Numbered from the stretch's first letter, positions 26,595 through 36,291 are shown. The stretch is DNA of 64,000 bases from Lysinibacillus antri (GCF_003977595.1 NZ_RYYR01000020.1:1-64000); one strand, 5' to 3'. Program-made: numbers and translations. The notes: generated by a model from the letters alone, not told the origin.

Positions 26595-27725
26595 ATGGCA
26601 GAACAACAATTAACAGAGCGTATGCAACAGGTGTTTACGTATTTACATACAAATCCAGAAATAAGCTGGGAAGAGATAAATACCACGGCCTACTTAGAAA
26701 ATTTTCTTAAGGAACAAGGATTGACGCCCCATACATTCGAGGATATGACAGGTCTTTACGTTGATATTGGTCAAGGGGTGCCTAAAGTTGGATTCCGTAC
26801 AGATATCGATGCATTATGGCAAGAAGTCGATGGAGAGTTTAAAGCAAATCACTCCTGTGGACATGATGGACATATGACCATGGCAATTGGTGTTGCACTA
26901 CTATTAAACGAACAGAAGGATTCATTGCCAGGTGCTGTTCGCCTAATTTTTCAGCCAGCTGAAGAGAAAGCTGGAGGGGCAATGGCCATTGCCGAAAAAG
27001 GTGTAGTCGATTCATTACAATATTTATTTGGTGTGCATGTTCGTCCACTTGTTGAACTCCCGGATGGTGCACATTCACCAGCACTCTATCACGGCGCGGC
27101 AAAGCTCTATACAGGTACGATTACCGGAGTAGATGCGCATGGTGCAAGACCTGAGCAAGGAATTAATGCGATTGAGGTTGCGGCTGCTTTAGTTGATGCG
27201 CTAAAACGTATTTGGATTAGTCCAACAGAGTCCGGTTCAATTAAAATGACACAGCTTCAAGCAGGTGGTACATCGACGAATATTATTCCAGGTTCTGCCA
27301 CTTTTAGTATTGATACTCGTGCACAAACGAACGCAACAATGGACGCCTTAACGTTAGGGTTTGAGAGGGCAGTTGAAGCGGTCAGCACATTATACGGTGC
27401 AACGATTACAGCAAATGTTGATGTTCATATTGTAGCTGCTCAAGTTGATGATGATGCAAAAGCCATAATGAAGCAGGCAATTATTGAAACGATTGGTGAA
27501 GAACATTGTGCTGCAGATGTGATTACACCTGGTGGAGAGGACTTTCATTTTTATTCCTATGCCAACCCACACTTAAAAACGACAATGCTTGGTCTTGGAT
27601 GTGGCGTAACACCAGGGCTTCATCATCCACAAATGACATTTAACCGACAACAATTACCTGTCGGGGCACAGATTATTACAAAAGCGCTCCTTATTGCATT
27701 ACAGCACGTAGAAAGAAGAGATTAA
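26595..27725 (+). CDS. M20-family amidohydrolase, probable N-succinyl-L-amino acid desuccinylase
   Basis: A 376-residue zinc hydrolase resembling Bacillus AmhX: HTNPEISWEE, FRTDIDALW, HSCGHDGHM, FQPAEEKAGG (catalytic Glu), a lid-domain GVDAHGARPEQG, and GGEDFHFYSY and PGLHHPQMTF near the end. ATG 26595 is used because TGGAG lies 8 bases upstream. In the known pathway for irreversible D-to-L conversion of amino acids in Geobacillus kaustophilus, an M20 enzyme removes the succinyl group from the L product. Here the same trio of families is adjacent, which supports but does not prove that role. Confidence 0.8.
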   Translation: MAEQQLTERMQQVFTYLHTNPEISWEEINTTAYLENFLKEQGLTPHTFEDMTGLYVDIGQGVPKVGFRTDIDALWQEVDGEFKANHSCGHDGHMTMAIGVALLLNEQKDSLPGAVRLIFQPAEEKAGGAMAIAEKGVVDSLQYLFGVHVRPLVELPDGAHSPALYHGAAKLYTGTITGVDAHGARPEQGINAIEVAAALVDALKRIWISPTESGSIKMTQLQAGGTSTNIIPGSATFSIDTRAQTNATMDALTLGFERAVEAVSTLYGATITANVDVHIVAAQVDDDAKAIMKQAIIETIGEEHCAADVITPGGEDFHFYSYANPHLKTTMLGLGCGVTPGLHHPQMTFNRQQLPVGAQIITKALLIALQHVERRD

Positions 27726-27727
27726 GC

Positions 27728-28537
27728 ATGATAGAAATCAAAGAATTAACAACATTAGAAGAAATGGAGCAGGTACAACAACTTGAAAAGCATGTTTGGG
27801 GTATCGATCCAATTCCTGTCCATCAAACGTTAACGGCAGTAAAAAATGGTGGAATTATGGTTGGAGCCTATGATGGGAATAAGCTTGTTGGGTTTAGTTA
27901 TGGTTTTGCAGGATACAAAAACGGCAAAGCATATTTATGTTCACATATGCTTGGGATTGATGAAACATATCGTTCAAAGCAAATAGGCGAACAGCTAAAA
28001 CACGCGCAACGCACCATTGCTATTAAGAAGGGTTATGATGTCATGCAGTGGACATATGACCCACTTGAAACACGTAACGGTTATTTAAATCTCACAAAGC
28101 TGAACGGCATTTGTCATACATATATTGAAAATTGCTATGGGGAAATGCAAGACGGTTTTAATAAAGGCTTACCATCAGATCGTTTTGAAGTTCATTGGTA
28201 TTTAAAGAGCGAGTACGTGGAAAAGCAAATTGATCCGATCATTGAAAATCCACAACCACTTGGAGAGCTCATCTTTGACGAAGCTGGTTTACCACTATTA
28301 AAAATTGCGTCACTTGAAAGTCTAACAGCAAAAGTCTATTCACTACCTGTTCCTTTAGATTTTCAAAGTTTAAAAGCAACAAGTCAAGAACATGCAATGC
28401 AGTGGCGAATGGAATCGCGTAAAGTATTCGAATCCGTATTTGCAGCAGGCTATACCGCAGTCCGAATTCAAAAGAACGAGCAATGGAATAACTATATTTT
28501 TGTAAAAAAAGATTCATTGGCACTTGGAGGGAACTAA
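27728..28537 (+). CDS. GNAT-family acyltransferase, probable D-amino acid N-succinyltransferase
   Basis: A 269-residue protein with a GNAT core in residues about 1-140 ([25 protein letters not shown], then [20 protein letters not shown] as the acyl-CoA loop) and a long C-terminal extension. It starts 2 bases after the hydrolase stop. Wedged between an M20 hydrolase and an NSAR-like racemase, it fits the succinyl-CoA:D-amino acid N-succinyltransferase described for Geobacillus. The specific acyl donor is inferred from neighbours. Confidence 0.75.
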   Translation: MIEIKELTTLEEMEQVQQLEKHVWGIDPIPVHQTLTAVKNGGIMVGAYDGNKLVGFSYGFAGYKNGKAYLCSHMLGIDETYRSKQIGEQLKHAQRTIAIKKGYDVMQWTYDPLETRNGYLNLTKLNGICHTYIENCYGEMQDGFNKGLPSDRFEVHWYLKSEYVEKQIDPIIENPQPLGELIFDEAGLPLLKIASLESLTAKVYSLPVPLDFQSLKATSQEHAMQWRMESRKVFESVFAAGYTAVRIQKNEQWNNYIFVKKDSLALGGN

Positions 28538-28538
28538 C

Positions 28539-29645
28539 ATGAAAATCACTGAAATCACAATTCGTCACTTACAAATGAAATTAAAAGCACCGTTCACAAC
28601 AAGTTTCGGTACATTTACAAATAAAGATTTTTTACTTTTAGAAGCAAAAGATGAAGACGGGACAATTGGTTGGGGAGAATCCGTAGCCTTTCACTCACCT
28701 TGGTATAATGAAGAAACTTTAAAAACGAACTGGCACATGCTTGAGGATTTTTTAATTCCACTTATTTTAAATAAAGAAATCGCTCATCCAGATGAGGTCA
28801 ATGAAATTTTCGAGCCAATTCGCAAAAACAATATGGCGAAATCAACAATTGAAGGTGCTGTTTGGGACATTTACGCACAGCAAACAAATCAATCGTTAGC
28901 ATCTGCACTTGGCGGTAAAAAAGACAAGATTGAAGTGGGAATTAGTATTGGTATTCAAAAAAGCATTAATGATTTAGTAGCCTTAGTTGATGAGTATGTA
29001 AAAGAAGGATACAAACGAATTAAAGTGAAAATTAAGCCAGGTTGGGATATCGATGTGATGCGTACATTACGTGAAAAATTCCCGGATGTTGCAATTATGG
29101 CAGATGCAAACTCAGCATATCGACTTAGCGATGCTGAATTGTTAAAACAATTAGATGAATTCGGGTTAACAATGGTTGAACAGCCTTTAGCGTCGGATGA
29201 CATTATTGATCATGCGTCATTACAAAAACAAATGACAACACCGATTTGCTTAGATGAAAGTATTCATTCGCTTGAGGATGCGCGTAAAGCAGTAGAGCTT
29301 GGTGCAACGAAAATTATTAACATTAAAATTGGTCGAGTTGGCGGTCTAACGGAGGCAAAGAAAATTCATGACTACTGTGAGTCGAAGGGGATTCCAGTTT
29401 GGTGTGGGGGTATGCTAGAGTCTGGTATTGGCCGCGCACATAACGTAGCGTTAACAACACTATCAAACTTTATTTTACCAGGGGATACAGCAAGCTCGAA
29501 TCGTTATTGGGAAAAAGATATTATCGAGCCAGAAGTAGTAGCGGAAAATGGCTACATTCAAGTTCCACAGACGGCAGGAATCGGCTACAAAGTAAACATA
29601 GAAACAGTTGAATCTTATACAGTTGACAAAAAAACATATAAATAA
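28539..29645 (+). CDS. N-succinylamino acid racemase / o-succinylbenzoate synthase-family enzyme
   Basis: A 368-residue enolase-superfamily enzyme. It has the muconate-lactonizing-group residues: KVKIKPG (KxK acid/base, residues about 161-167), the metal ligands in [17 protein letters not shown] and CLDESIH, and the second base in [21 protein letters not shown] near the C-terminus is typical of the OSBS/NSAR subgroup. No menaquinone genes are adjacent, so a racemase role on N-succinyl amino acids is preferred over MenC. ATG 28539 follows TTGGAGGG and starts one base after the GNAT stop. Confidence 0.85.
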   Translation: MKITEITIRHLQMKLKAPFTTSFGTFTNKDFLLLEAKDEDGTIGWGESVAFHSPWYNEETLKTNWHMLEDFLIPLILNKEIAHPDEVNEIFEPIRKNNMAKSTIEGAVWDIYAQQTNQSLASALGGKKDKIEVGISIGIQKSINDLVALVDEYVKEGYKRIKVKIKPGWDIDVMRTLREKFPDVAIMADANSAYRLSDAELLKQLDEFGLTMVEQPLASDDIIDHASLQKQMTTPICLDESIHSLEDARKAVELGATKIINIKIGRVGGLTEAKKIHDYCESKGIPVWCGGMLESGIGRAHNVALTTLSNFILPGDTASSNRYWEKDIIEPEVVAENGYIQVPQTAGIGYKVNIETVESYTVDKKTYK

Positions 29646-29651
29646 TGTCCG

Positions 29652-29690
29652 TTCCTTAAGCATCGAATTGATGATGCTTAAGGAATTATT
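29652..29690 (+). terminator. hairpin between racemase and permease genes
   Basis: A perfect 13-bp stem, TTCCTTAAGCATC with GATGCTTAAGGAA, follows the racemase stop. The tail (TTATTAAAA) is weak, so partial read-through to the permease is plausible. Confidence 0.5.
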
Positions 29691-29749
29691 AAAACTATAT
29701 ATTTCAGAATTTTTAAACACTTTAATAAAAAATAATAGCAGGTGAATAT

Positions 29750-30808
29750 ATGAAGAAAAGTTTACAAATTGGTGGTGCATTTGTCGGTCTAATTGTCGGT
29801 GCTGGCTTTGCTTCTGGTCAAGAAATCATGCAGTATTTTACAAGCTTTGGTCTTATGGGGCTAATTGGGGGGATCATTGCAACGATTGCCTTTGCATTTT
29901 TAGGGATGACGTTAGCGCAACTTGGTTCAAAATTACAAACAACATCACATAAAGGGGTTATTTACTATATTGGCGGTCGTTATATTGGGATAGTACTAGA
30001 CTTCCTAATTACCTTCTTCCTATTCGGAGTAGCCGTAGTTATGTTCGCAGGTGCTGGCTCTACATTTGATCAAATGTTTGGCATTGATCCGATGATTGGT
30101 AGTATTATCATGGTCGTATTAACAATCGCAACACTTCTATTAAATGTGAAAAATATTATGAATTTAATAGCGATCATTACACCCTATTTAATGGTTGTTA
30201 TTTTCGTTATCTTAACCTACTCATTATTTACGATGGATATTTCTTTCTCAGAGGCGAATGCAATTGCCAAAGATCAAGCAAGTGCTGCTTCAAACTGGTT
30301 CATGGGTGCATTACTTTATGTATCGTATAATCTTGCAGCAGGAGCAGCCCTATTAATCGTAATGGGCGGTACGGAAAAAGATCGCAAAGTAGCCGGTGTT
30401 GGTGGTATTTTAGGTGGAGTCATGTTAGGGGTATTAATCATTTTAATCAACTTAACGATGTTTGTGAAAATGGACGTTGTTGCTGGTGTAGATATGCCTA
30501 CACTAGAGTTAGCAAAACAAATCCATCCAGCAGTTGGGGTGTTAATGGCGATTGCATTGCTTGGGATGATGTATAATACAGCGGTAGGGATGTTCTATGC
30601 CTTTACGGTTCGCTTCGTAGCACCAGATCAAAAAGTATTTAAGCCAACAATTATTGTAGTAGGCTTAGTAGGATTTGTCGCAAGCTTAGTTGGTTTTACG
30701 ACATTAGTTGGAAAAGTGTATTCAACAATGGGCTACCTAGGTTTTGCCTTAATTATTGCTGTAGTGATTGCGTGGATTCGTAAAGATAAAAGAGAAGCAG
30801 CTTCATAG
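29750..30808 (+). CDS. ykvI: YkvI-like membrane transporter
   Basis: A 352-residue, about 10-helix protein beginning KSLQIGGAFVGLIVGAGFASGQEIMQYF, the unwound-helix glycine pattern of the APC/LeuT-like superfamily as seen in the YkvI group. Ribosome site AGGTGA at 29739. No substrate is established for the family. Because it closes a cluster for acylated or D-amino acids, import or export of an amino acid is a fair guess. Confidence 0.75.
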   Translation: MKKSLQIGGAFVGLIVGAGFASGQEIMQYFTSFGLMGLIGGIIATIAFAFLGMTLAQLGSKLQTTSHKGVIYYIGGRYIGIVLDFLITFFLFGVAVVMFAGAGSTFDQMFGIDPMIGSIIMVVLTIATLLLNVKNIMNLIAIITPYLMVVIFVILTYSLFTMDISFSEANAIAKDQASAASNWFMGALLYVSYNLAAGAALLIVMGGTEKDRKVAGVGGILGGVMLGVLIILINLTMFVKMDVVAGVDMPTLELAKQIHPAVGVLMAIALLGMMYNTAVGMFYAFTVRFVAPDQKVFKPTIIVVGLVGFVASLVGFTTLVGKVYSTMGYLGFALIIAVVIAWIRKDKREAAS

Positions 30809-30821
30809 TTTTATAGGCATG

Positions 30822-30858
30822 AGGCATTCAGAATGGTGAACAATCTGAATGCCTTTTA
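30822..30858 (+). terminator. terminator of the amino acid operon
   Basis: AGGCATTCAGA pairs with TCTGAATGCCT, followed by TTTAAC. Confidence 0.75.
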
Positions 30859-30893
30859 ACTATGTTAGGGTTGTTAAAATTTTATATTTGAAG

Positions 30894-30934
30894 AACGTCA
30901 AAATCCTTAATGTGATGAGATTTTGGCGTTTTTT
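30894..30934 (+). terminator. second terminator
   Basis: AACGTCAAAATC pairs with GATTTTGGCGTT, then TTTTT; tandem to the previous hairpin. Confidence 0.7.
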
Positions 30935-31100
30935 GATGAAAGTTTGTTACATGAGGGGTTAACCAATAGCCTTCAATCTCTCTTAATGCGATACTAATAA
31001 AAAATGCATTTTATAGACGTATATAATGTAGAAGAAATAATGAACAGTTTCAGATCTTGTGAGACAATAGGAAGAGTGAATAGAAGAAGGTGAAGCAATA

Positions 31101-32408
31101 ATGTTTAAAGTTGGAATTGTCGGTCCAAAGCGTTCTGTTGAAAGAATAATCCATTATGTTCATCAAATTGAGAACGACTTTACTTTTATTGGATACCCTT
31201 ATAACACTGCCAACGAAACAATTGATATTATAGAAAAATGCCATGAAGAAGTGGATTTTTGGTTGTTTTCAGGGAATATTCCCTACACGATTGCCCAACA
31301 ATCAAAGCATTTTTCAACTGAACGGATGCAGTTTATTAATATAACTATTAATTCCTTCTATAGAGGCATATTAGAACTGAATTATCAAATTGGTAAATTT
31401 GCTAAAAATGTAAGCGTCGATACATTAGATAATTTGGAACAAGATTATCAATTGCGAATAGAACAGTTAAAAGTTCTTTTGGATAATTTGTATATGAAAC
31501 GTTTCAATCCTGAAACGCCACTTGAGGAAATTATTAGCCACCACCTAGAACTTTGGGAGAAGGGGAAAATTGATTGTGTCATTACGACCTATCCGGCAAT
31601 TGAACAAAAGTTAAAAGAAAAGGGCATTCCTGTATATTGGATTGGCCCGATGGAGCAGGAGATTTTCCATACATTAAAGCTGTTTAGTGAAAGGATTCGT
31701 ACCTTTTATTATAAAGAAACCCAAACGACCGCTCTAATTATACAGGTGAGAAACTTTGAATCCATTAAAAATGACTATGCACAAGGATATAAGATTCACT
31801 TTTTACAGTTAAATTTAAAGAAAATTGTCTTGCAAATTTGTGAAAATATAGATGGTTATTTTATTGATGAAGGTAATGGACGATTTATCGTCTTTAGTTC
31901 CCGTGGTATCGTAGAACGGAATATTAATACAATTTATGAAATGATTAATCGTTTAGAAGTTGAAACCAATCAACCTGCACTAGTGGGAATTGGACATGCA
32001 ACGACTGTTTACTATGCAGAAAACTTTGCGAGCAGAGCACTACTTGAAGCAATGGAAAAAGATATTAAAGGTATCATTATCATGGGAGAAGATGGAACAA
32101 TTACAGAACATCATCAAAATTCAGAAAAAATTACCTATACTAGTAGAATTGAAAATATGGAGGTTGTGAAAAAGTTAGAAAACACCTCGGTTAGCCCTAA
32201 AATGTTTAGTAAAATAGAGGCAAAAATAAACGAATTAAAATTAGAAAGTTTCAGTGCTAAAACATTAGCGAAGGAGATGGAAATGTCAGATCGGAATGCA
32301 CAACGTATACTATCAGAGTTGTCATCTGTGGGTCTTGTAGAGCAATGTGGTATTGAAAATCGCAATACTCGAGGTCGTTCTACGAAGTTATATAAACTAA
32401 GTAACTAG
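31101..32408 (+). CDS. transcriptional regulator with PrpR-like sensor region and C-terminal winged helix
   Basis: A 435-residue protein I do not recognise as a named regulator. Residues about 1-210 resemble periplasmic-binding or PrpR_N-like folds (MFKVGIVGPKRSVERII ... DFWLFSGNIPYTIAQ ... ITTYPAIEQKLKEKGIPVYWIG). Residues about 215-340 look like a degenerate nucleotide-cyclase-like domain (FIVFSSRGIVERNI). The last 65 residues form a winged helix (FSAKTLAKEMEMSDRNAQRILSELSSVGLVEQ). It directly precedes an ACS carrier and an AbgB-like hydrolase and probably controls them. ATG 31101 follows GAAGGTGAAG. Confidence 0.6.
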   Translation: MFKVGIVGPKRSVERIIHYVHQIENDFTFIGYPYNTANETIDIIEKCHEEVDFWLFSGNIPYTIAQQSKHFSTERMQFINITINSFYRGILELNYQIGKFAKNVSVDTLDNLEQDYQLRIEQLKVLLDNLYMKRFNPETPLEEIISHHLELWEKGKIDCVITTYPAIEQKLKEKGIPVYWIGPMEQEIFHTLKLFSERIRTFYYKETQTTALIIQVRNFESIKNDYAQGYKIHFLQLNLKKIVLQICENIDGYFIDEGNGRFIVFSSRGIVERNINTIYEMINRLEVETNQPALVGIGHATTVYYAENFASRALLEAMEKDIKGIIIMGEDGTITEHHQNSEKITYTSRIENMEVVKKLENTSVSPKMFSKIEAKINELKLESFSAKTLAKEMEMSDRNAQRILSELSSVGLVEQCGIENRNTRGRSTKLYKLSN

Positions 32409-32430
32409 TAAATGAATATGTATCTATTTT

Positions 32431-32475
32431 AGCTTGTGGAAAGAGTCAAATTTGACTTTTTCTGCAAGCTTTTTT
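32431..32475 (+). terminator. terminator of the regulator gene
   Basis: A 20-bp nearly continuous stem (AGCTTGTGGAAAGAGTCAAA with its G-T-tolerant partner to 32470), then TTTTTT. Confidence 0.8.
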
Positions 32476-32505
32476 AGTTGGATTAGGGTAATTAAAAATG
32501 AATTG

Positions 32506-32526
32506 CTATGGATAACTTATCCATAG
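32506..32526. promoter_or_regulatory. 21-bp perfect palindrome, candidate operator
   Basis: CTATGGATAA-C-TTATCCATAG lies 36 bases upstream of the -35 box of the next promoter and follows the regulator gene's terminator. There is no T tail, so it is more likely a protein-binding site than a terminator. Confidence 0.5.
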
Positions 32527-32562
32527 AAGTACAGATAATTCAAACTACATTAAAAAAATTTC

Positions 32563-32591
32563 TTGTAATTCAAAAAAAATAGAAATATAAT
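32563..32591 (+). promoter_or_regulatory. promoter of the MFS-abgB unit
   Basis: TTGTAA (32563-32568), a 17-base spacer rich in A, TATAAT (32586-32591). Confidence 0.65.
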
Positions 32592-32635
32592 TTATGAATA
32601 ATTAACGAAAATTTCGCTAAAAGGGGAGATGTTTT

Positions 32636-33865
32636 ATGACGGGGGTAATTTTAGAGAAAAAAATGAGAAAAGTTTTAGTTGTGTTACTGTTTTTAGGTTG
32701 GGCAGTAGGAAATCTTGATCGTTATTTAATGAATTATGCGGTTGTATATATCGGAAAAGATTTATCTTTGTCTGCTACGGAGACCGGTTTAGTATTAAGT
32801 TCGTTTTTCCTTGGATATGCATTAATGCAATTACCGGGTGGAATATTGGCAGACCGATTTGGTGCTAAACGCGTATTATTAATTGCGGTAATTGTATGGT
32901 CTATTTTTACTGGACTAACTGCGGTTGCATGGACTTTAAGTATATTACTTGTTATTCGTTTCTTATTTGGTATTGGAGAAGGTGGATTTCAACCTTCTGC
33001 ATCCAAAATAATTTCAACATATTATCCAGAAAATGAACGTAGTAAGGTCATGTCCATTATGCTTTCATCTGGTGGGATTATGTCGATGTTAGTGCCAATT
33101 ATTTCTGCTGTTTTATTAGTGACAATTGGTTGGCGTGCAATTTTTATTATTGCAGGGATTATTGGAGTGATCATTGTTCTTTTATATTGGAAGGTTATAC
33201 CGAAAGATAATGGTGTGAAAGAAGAAAAGCATGTTTCTAATGATGCTCCAAAGGTAAAACAAATTTTAGGGAAACTGTTTAAAATGCCACTTATGTGGAG
33301 CCTTGTAGTTGCTTATTTTACAATTTACGCAGTTAACTGGGGTTTAAACTCTTGGATACCGACATATCTATCGGATGTTCGTAATCTCGATTTAATGTCT
33401 ATCGGTGGATTACAAATGATTCCAGGAATTATTATGATTTTGGCCATGCTTATTAGTGGTTACGTAATTGATAGAGTTGATTTGAAAATTTCTAAAATCA
33501 TTGGTGCTTTTTTCGCACTGTTATTAGCGGTATTTTTATTACTTATGTTTAACGCTACCTCAATCACATTATTTATTACTTATCAATGTATCGTGATGTT
33601 TTTAATGACTTTCGTAATTTTGTTACTTCCTTCATTTGTATTAAAGAAAATACCTTCAGAATATGCAGGTACAGCAATGGGTATGGCAAATACTGGTGGT
33701 CAGCTAGCAGGCTTTGTAACACCAACATTAATTGGATTGATGGTTGATGCATTTGATGGATCTTATAATGCTGCTGTTTGGATGCTTGTGATTATTTCAA
33801 TTGTTTGCGTCATTAGTATTTTATCCATTGTAGAGAAGAAACAAGATGTAGGAGGTACAGCATGA
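32636..33865 (+). CDS. MFS transporter, ACS type (second copy)
   Basis: A 409-residue carrier closely patterned on the one at 6759: NLDRYLMNYAVVYIGKDLSLSATETG, SSFFLGYALMQLPGGILADRFGAKR and FLFGIGEGGFQPSASKIISTYYPENER match at equivalent places. The start at 32636 follows AGGGGAG. It overlaps the hydrolase gene by 4 bases (ATGA), so transport and cleavage are coupled. Substrate likely a folate breakdown product or other N-acyl amino acid, inferred from AbgB. Confidence 0.85.
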   Translation: MTGVILEKKMRKVLVVLLFLGWAVGNLDRYLMNYAVVYIGKDLSLSATETGLVLSSFFLGYALMQLPGGILADRFGAKRVLLIAVIVWSIFTGLTAVAWTLSILLVIRFLFGIGEGGFQPSASKIISTYYPENERSKVMSIMLSSGGIMSMLVPIISAVLLVTIGWRAIFIIAGIIGVIIVLLYWKVIPKDNGVKEEKHVSNDAPKVKQILGKLFKMPLMWSLVVAYFTIYAVNWGLNSWIPTYLSDVRNLDLMSIGGLQMIPGIIMILAMLISGYVIDRVDLKISKIIGAFFALLLAVFLLLMFNATSITLFITYQCIVMFLMTFVILLLPSFVLKKIPSEYAGTAMGMANTGGQLAGFVTPTLIGLMVDAFDGSYNAAVWMLVIISIVCVISILSIVEKKQDVGGTA

Positions 33866-35268
33866 GTTTATCTAACAAAGAATTTAATGTATCTGCACTT
33901 ATAGATGAAAAGAAACATTTATTTACTTCTATGAGTGATAAGATTTGGGAAAATCCTGAACTGCATTTTGAAGAAAAATATGCGGTATCTCTTATGGAAG
34001 AAGCGCTTTTAGAACAAGGATTTCATGTAGAGAAAAATGTAGCAAATTTAGAAACGGCGATTATGGGTAGCTTCGGGAATAGTCCTACAGTAATTGCGTT
34101 TTTAGGAGAGTATGATGCTCTACCATTTTTAAGTCAAGAGGGTGGGAAGACAGAATTCTCCCCGATTGAAGAAGGTGGAAGTGGACATGGGTGTGGACAT
34201 AATCTTCTTGGTGTAGGTGCTTTTGCGGCAGCAGTAGCAGCAAAGGCTTATGTAGAAGAAACAAATGCTCCTTTTACAATTCGTTTTTATGGTTGTCCAG
34301 CTGAGGAAAATGGTTCAGGAAAAGCGCATATGACGAAGCATGGTGTTTTTGATGATGTAGATTTGGCGATTTCGTGGCACCCAAATTATATGAATACGAC
34401 GATGAATATGAGAACTTTAGCAAATTATTCAGCTGTATTTAAGTTTACTGGAAAAAGTGCACATGCCGCTGCATCACCGCATCTAGGGCGTAGTGCATTA
34501 GATGCGGTAGAGTTAATGAATGTGGGCGTGAATTATTTACGTGAACATATTATTCAAGAGGCTCGTGTTCATTATGCGGTTTTACATACGGGTGGTACCT
34601 CGCCAAATGTTGTTCAGCCATATGCAGAAGTAATGTATTTAATACGTGCACCTAAGAAGAAAGAAGTACTTGATATATATAAGCGGATTCAAAAGATTGC
34701 GCAAGGTGCCGCATTAATGACAGAGACAACAGTTGAAGAGTCTTTTGAAGGAACGGCATCTGATTTAATTCCAAATAGTACGCTGGCAAATGTAATGCAA
34801 GCACAACTTGAAGCCACAAAACCGCTTCAATTTAATGAGCAGGAGCTTGAATTTGCTGAAAAGATTTTTGAAACGTTAGATGAGGAAAGTAAAGCATCTG
34901 CTTATGTCAATTTGTCACTAGAGCAAAAAAATATATTAGGGGACAAGCGATTAAGTAACCTTGTGTTACCAATGTCGCCTGAAATGATGCTATATGGCTC
35001 AACGGATGTTGGCGATGTAAGTTGGGTTACACCAACTGTACAATGTTTTACAGCTGGCTTAGTTTTAGGAACACCCCTTCATACGTGGCAAGTTGTTGCA
35101 GTTGGAAATACGTCGATTGCCCATAAAGGAATGCTCTATGCAGCGGAGATTATGGCAAAAACTGCAATTCACTGTATGAACAATCCAGAAGTTATTGAAG
35201 AAGCAAAACTGGAACTAAATACACGTTTAAATGGTGAGCAGTATATCTCATTAATTCCAACAGAATAG
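33862..35268 (+). CDS. AbgB-like M20 amidohydrolase
   Basis: A 468-residue M20 enzyme of the p-aminobenzoyl-glutamate hydrolase subunit B group: IWENPELHFEEKYA, FLGEYDALP, the extended insert ending GGSGHGCGHNLLG, GCPAEENGSGKAHM (catalytic Glu), FTGKSAHAAASPH in the lid domain, and STDVGDVSWVTPT and HTWQ near the end. In E. coli AbgA and AbgB act with the AbgT carrier; here no AbgA is present and an ACS-type MFS takes the place of AbgT. It may act as a homomeric enzyme on another N-acyl amino acid. Confidence 0.8.
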   Translation: MSLSNKEFNVSALIDEKKHLFTSMSDKIWENPELHFEEKYAVSLMEEALLEQGFHVEKNVANLETAIMGSFGNSPTVIAFLGEYDALPFLSQEGGKTEFSPIEEGGSGHGCGHNLLGVGAFAAAVAAKAYVEETNAPFTIRFYGCPAEENGSGKAHMTKHGVFDDVDLAISWHPNYMNTTMNMRTLANYSAVFKFTGKSAHAAASPHLGRSALDAVELMNVGVNYLREHIIQEARVHYAVLHTGGTSPNVVQPYAEVMYLIRAPKKKEVLDIYKRIQKIAQGAALMTETTVEESFEGTASDLIPNSTLANVMQAQLEATKPLQFNEQELEFAEKIFETLDEESKASAYVNLSLEQKNILGDKRLSNLVLPMSPEMMLYGSTDVGDVSWVTPTVQCFTAGLVLGTPLHTWQVVAVGNTSIAHKGMLYAAEIMAKTAIHCMNNPEVIEEAKLELNTRLNGEQYISLIPTE

Positions 35269-35276
35269 CGTGAGGT

Positions 35277-35308
35277 AGGAGATGTTCCAATAAGGGACAT
35301 CTCCTTTT
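35277..35308 (+). terminator. terminator of the abgB-like unit
   Basis: GGAGATGTTCC pairs with GGGACATCTCC, followed by TTTTAT. Confidence 0.75.
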
Positions 35309-35361
35309 ATAAATTATAGGTCTAGCTACACATTATTAAAAGATACATCGAGGTGAATAGG

Positions 35362-36291
35362 ATGATTCAATCCATTATTGAAGAAGCAAGAGCTGTTTCG
35401 CAGGAGGGACATTTAGCTTCCTATATTCCAGCGTTAGCTAACCAACCAAAAGATCAATTTGCTGCTTACATTATAGATGAACAGGGTGAAGTATTAAAAT
35501 TTGGCGATTATAATTTTTTGTTTACACTACAAAGCATTTCAAAAGTAATGAGCTTCATGGTTGCAGCAGAATATTTAGGGCTTCACAAAGTACTTGAAAA
35601 GGTGGACGTTGAACCTACAGGTGATCCGTTTAATTCAATTGTTCGTTTAGAGGTAGCGGAAAGAGGAAAACCATTTAATCCAATGATTAACGCTGGAGCA
35701 ATTACTGTTGCTTCATTACTACCTGGGAATAGTGTAGACATGCGTGTTCAATCGGTTACGGATTTTTTATCACAAATTACAGGACGCAAACACTTTATAA
35801 ATCAGGAAGTATATCAATCAGAATTTGAAACAGCCTATCGAAATCGAGCCATTGCTAATTATTTAAAAGCTAACAATTATTTAAACGGAACTGTTGAAGA
35901 GGCCGTGGAAACGTATCTCCAGTTGTGCGCAATCGAATTTTCAACAGAGGATTTGGCGAAATTCGGGTTATTTTTAGCTAGTGATGGACGAAAAGCTAGT
36001 AATAATAAACCATTAATATCACGAAAAACAGCACATGTTTCGAAGGCATTAATGATGACGTGTGGTTTGTACAATGCCTCTGGAAAATATGCGGCAACAG
36101 TGGGATTTCCCATGAAAAGTGGCGTATCAGGTGGAGTTTTATGTACGATACAAAACGGTCAAATCGAACGCTTGAAAGGGCGAATGGGGATTGGCGTATT
36201 TAGCCCAATGATCGATGATGTGGGGAATAGTGTAGCTGGTATGCATTTTCTACAGAGTTTATCAGAGCATTATCAATTAAGTGTTTTTTAA
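35362..36291 (+). CDS. glsA: glutaminase
   Basis: A 309-residue cytosolic enzyme that hydrolyses L-glutamine to glutamate and ammonia. It has the serine-dependent glutaminase features: FTLQSISKVMSFM with the SxxK catalytic pair, KPFNPMINAGAI and the conserved SGVSGGVLC. The length equals that of the family. ATG 35362 is used because GAGGTG lies just upstream; the in-frame GTG at 35353 is part of that ribosome site. It stands after a terminator as its own unit. Confidence 0.9.
   Translation: MIQSIIEEARAVSQEGHLASYIPALANQPKDQFAAYIIDEQGEVLKFGDYNFLFTLQSISKVMSFMVAAEYLGLHKVLEKVDVEPTGDPFNSIVRLEVAERGKPFNPMINAGAITVASLLPGNSVDMRVQSVTDFLSQITGRKHFINQEVYQSEFETAYRNRAIANYLKANNYLNGTVEEAVETYLQLCAIEFSTEDLAKFGLFLASDGRKASNNKPLISRKTAHVSKALMMTCGLYNASGKYAATVGFPMKSGVSGGVLCTIQNGQIERLKGRMGIGVFSPMIDDVGNSVAGMHFLQSLSEHYQLSVF

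Noticed and set aside
28539-29645. Calling the enolase-superfamily gene menC
   Set aside because: No menaquinone genes are near, and the flanking GNAT and M20 genes fit the N-succinylamino acid racemase pathway better.
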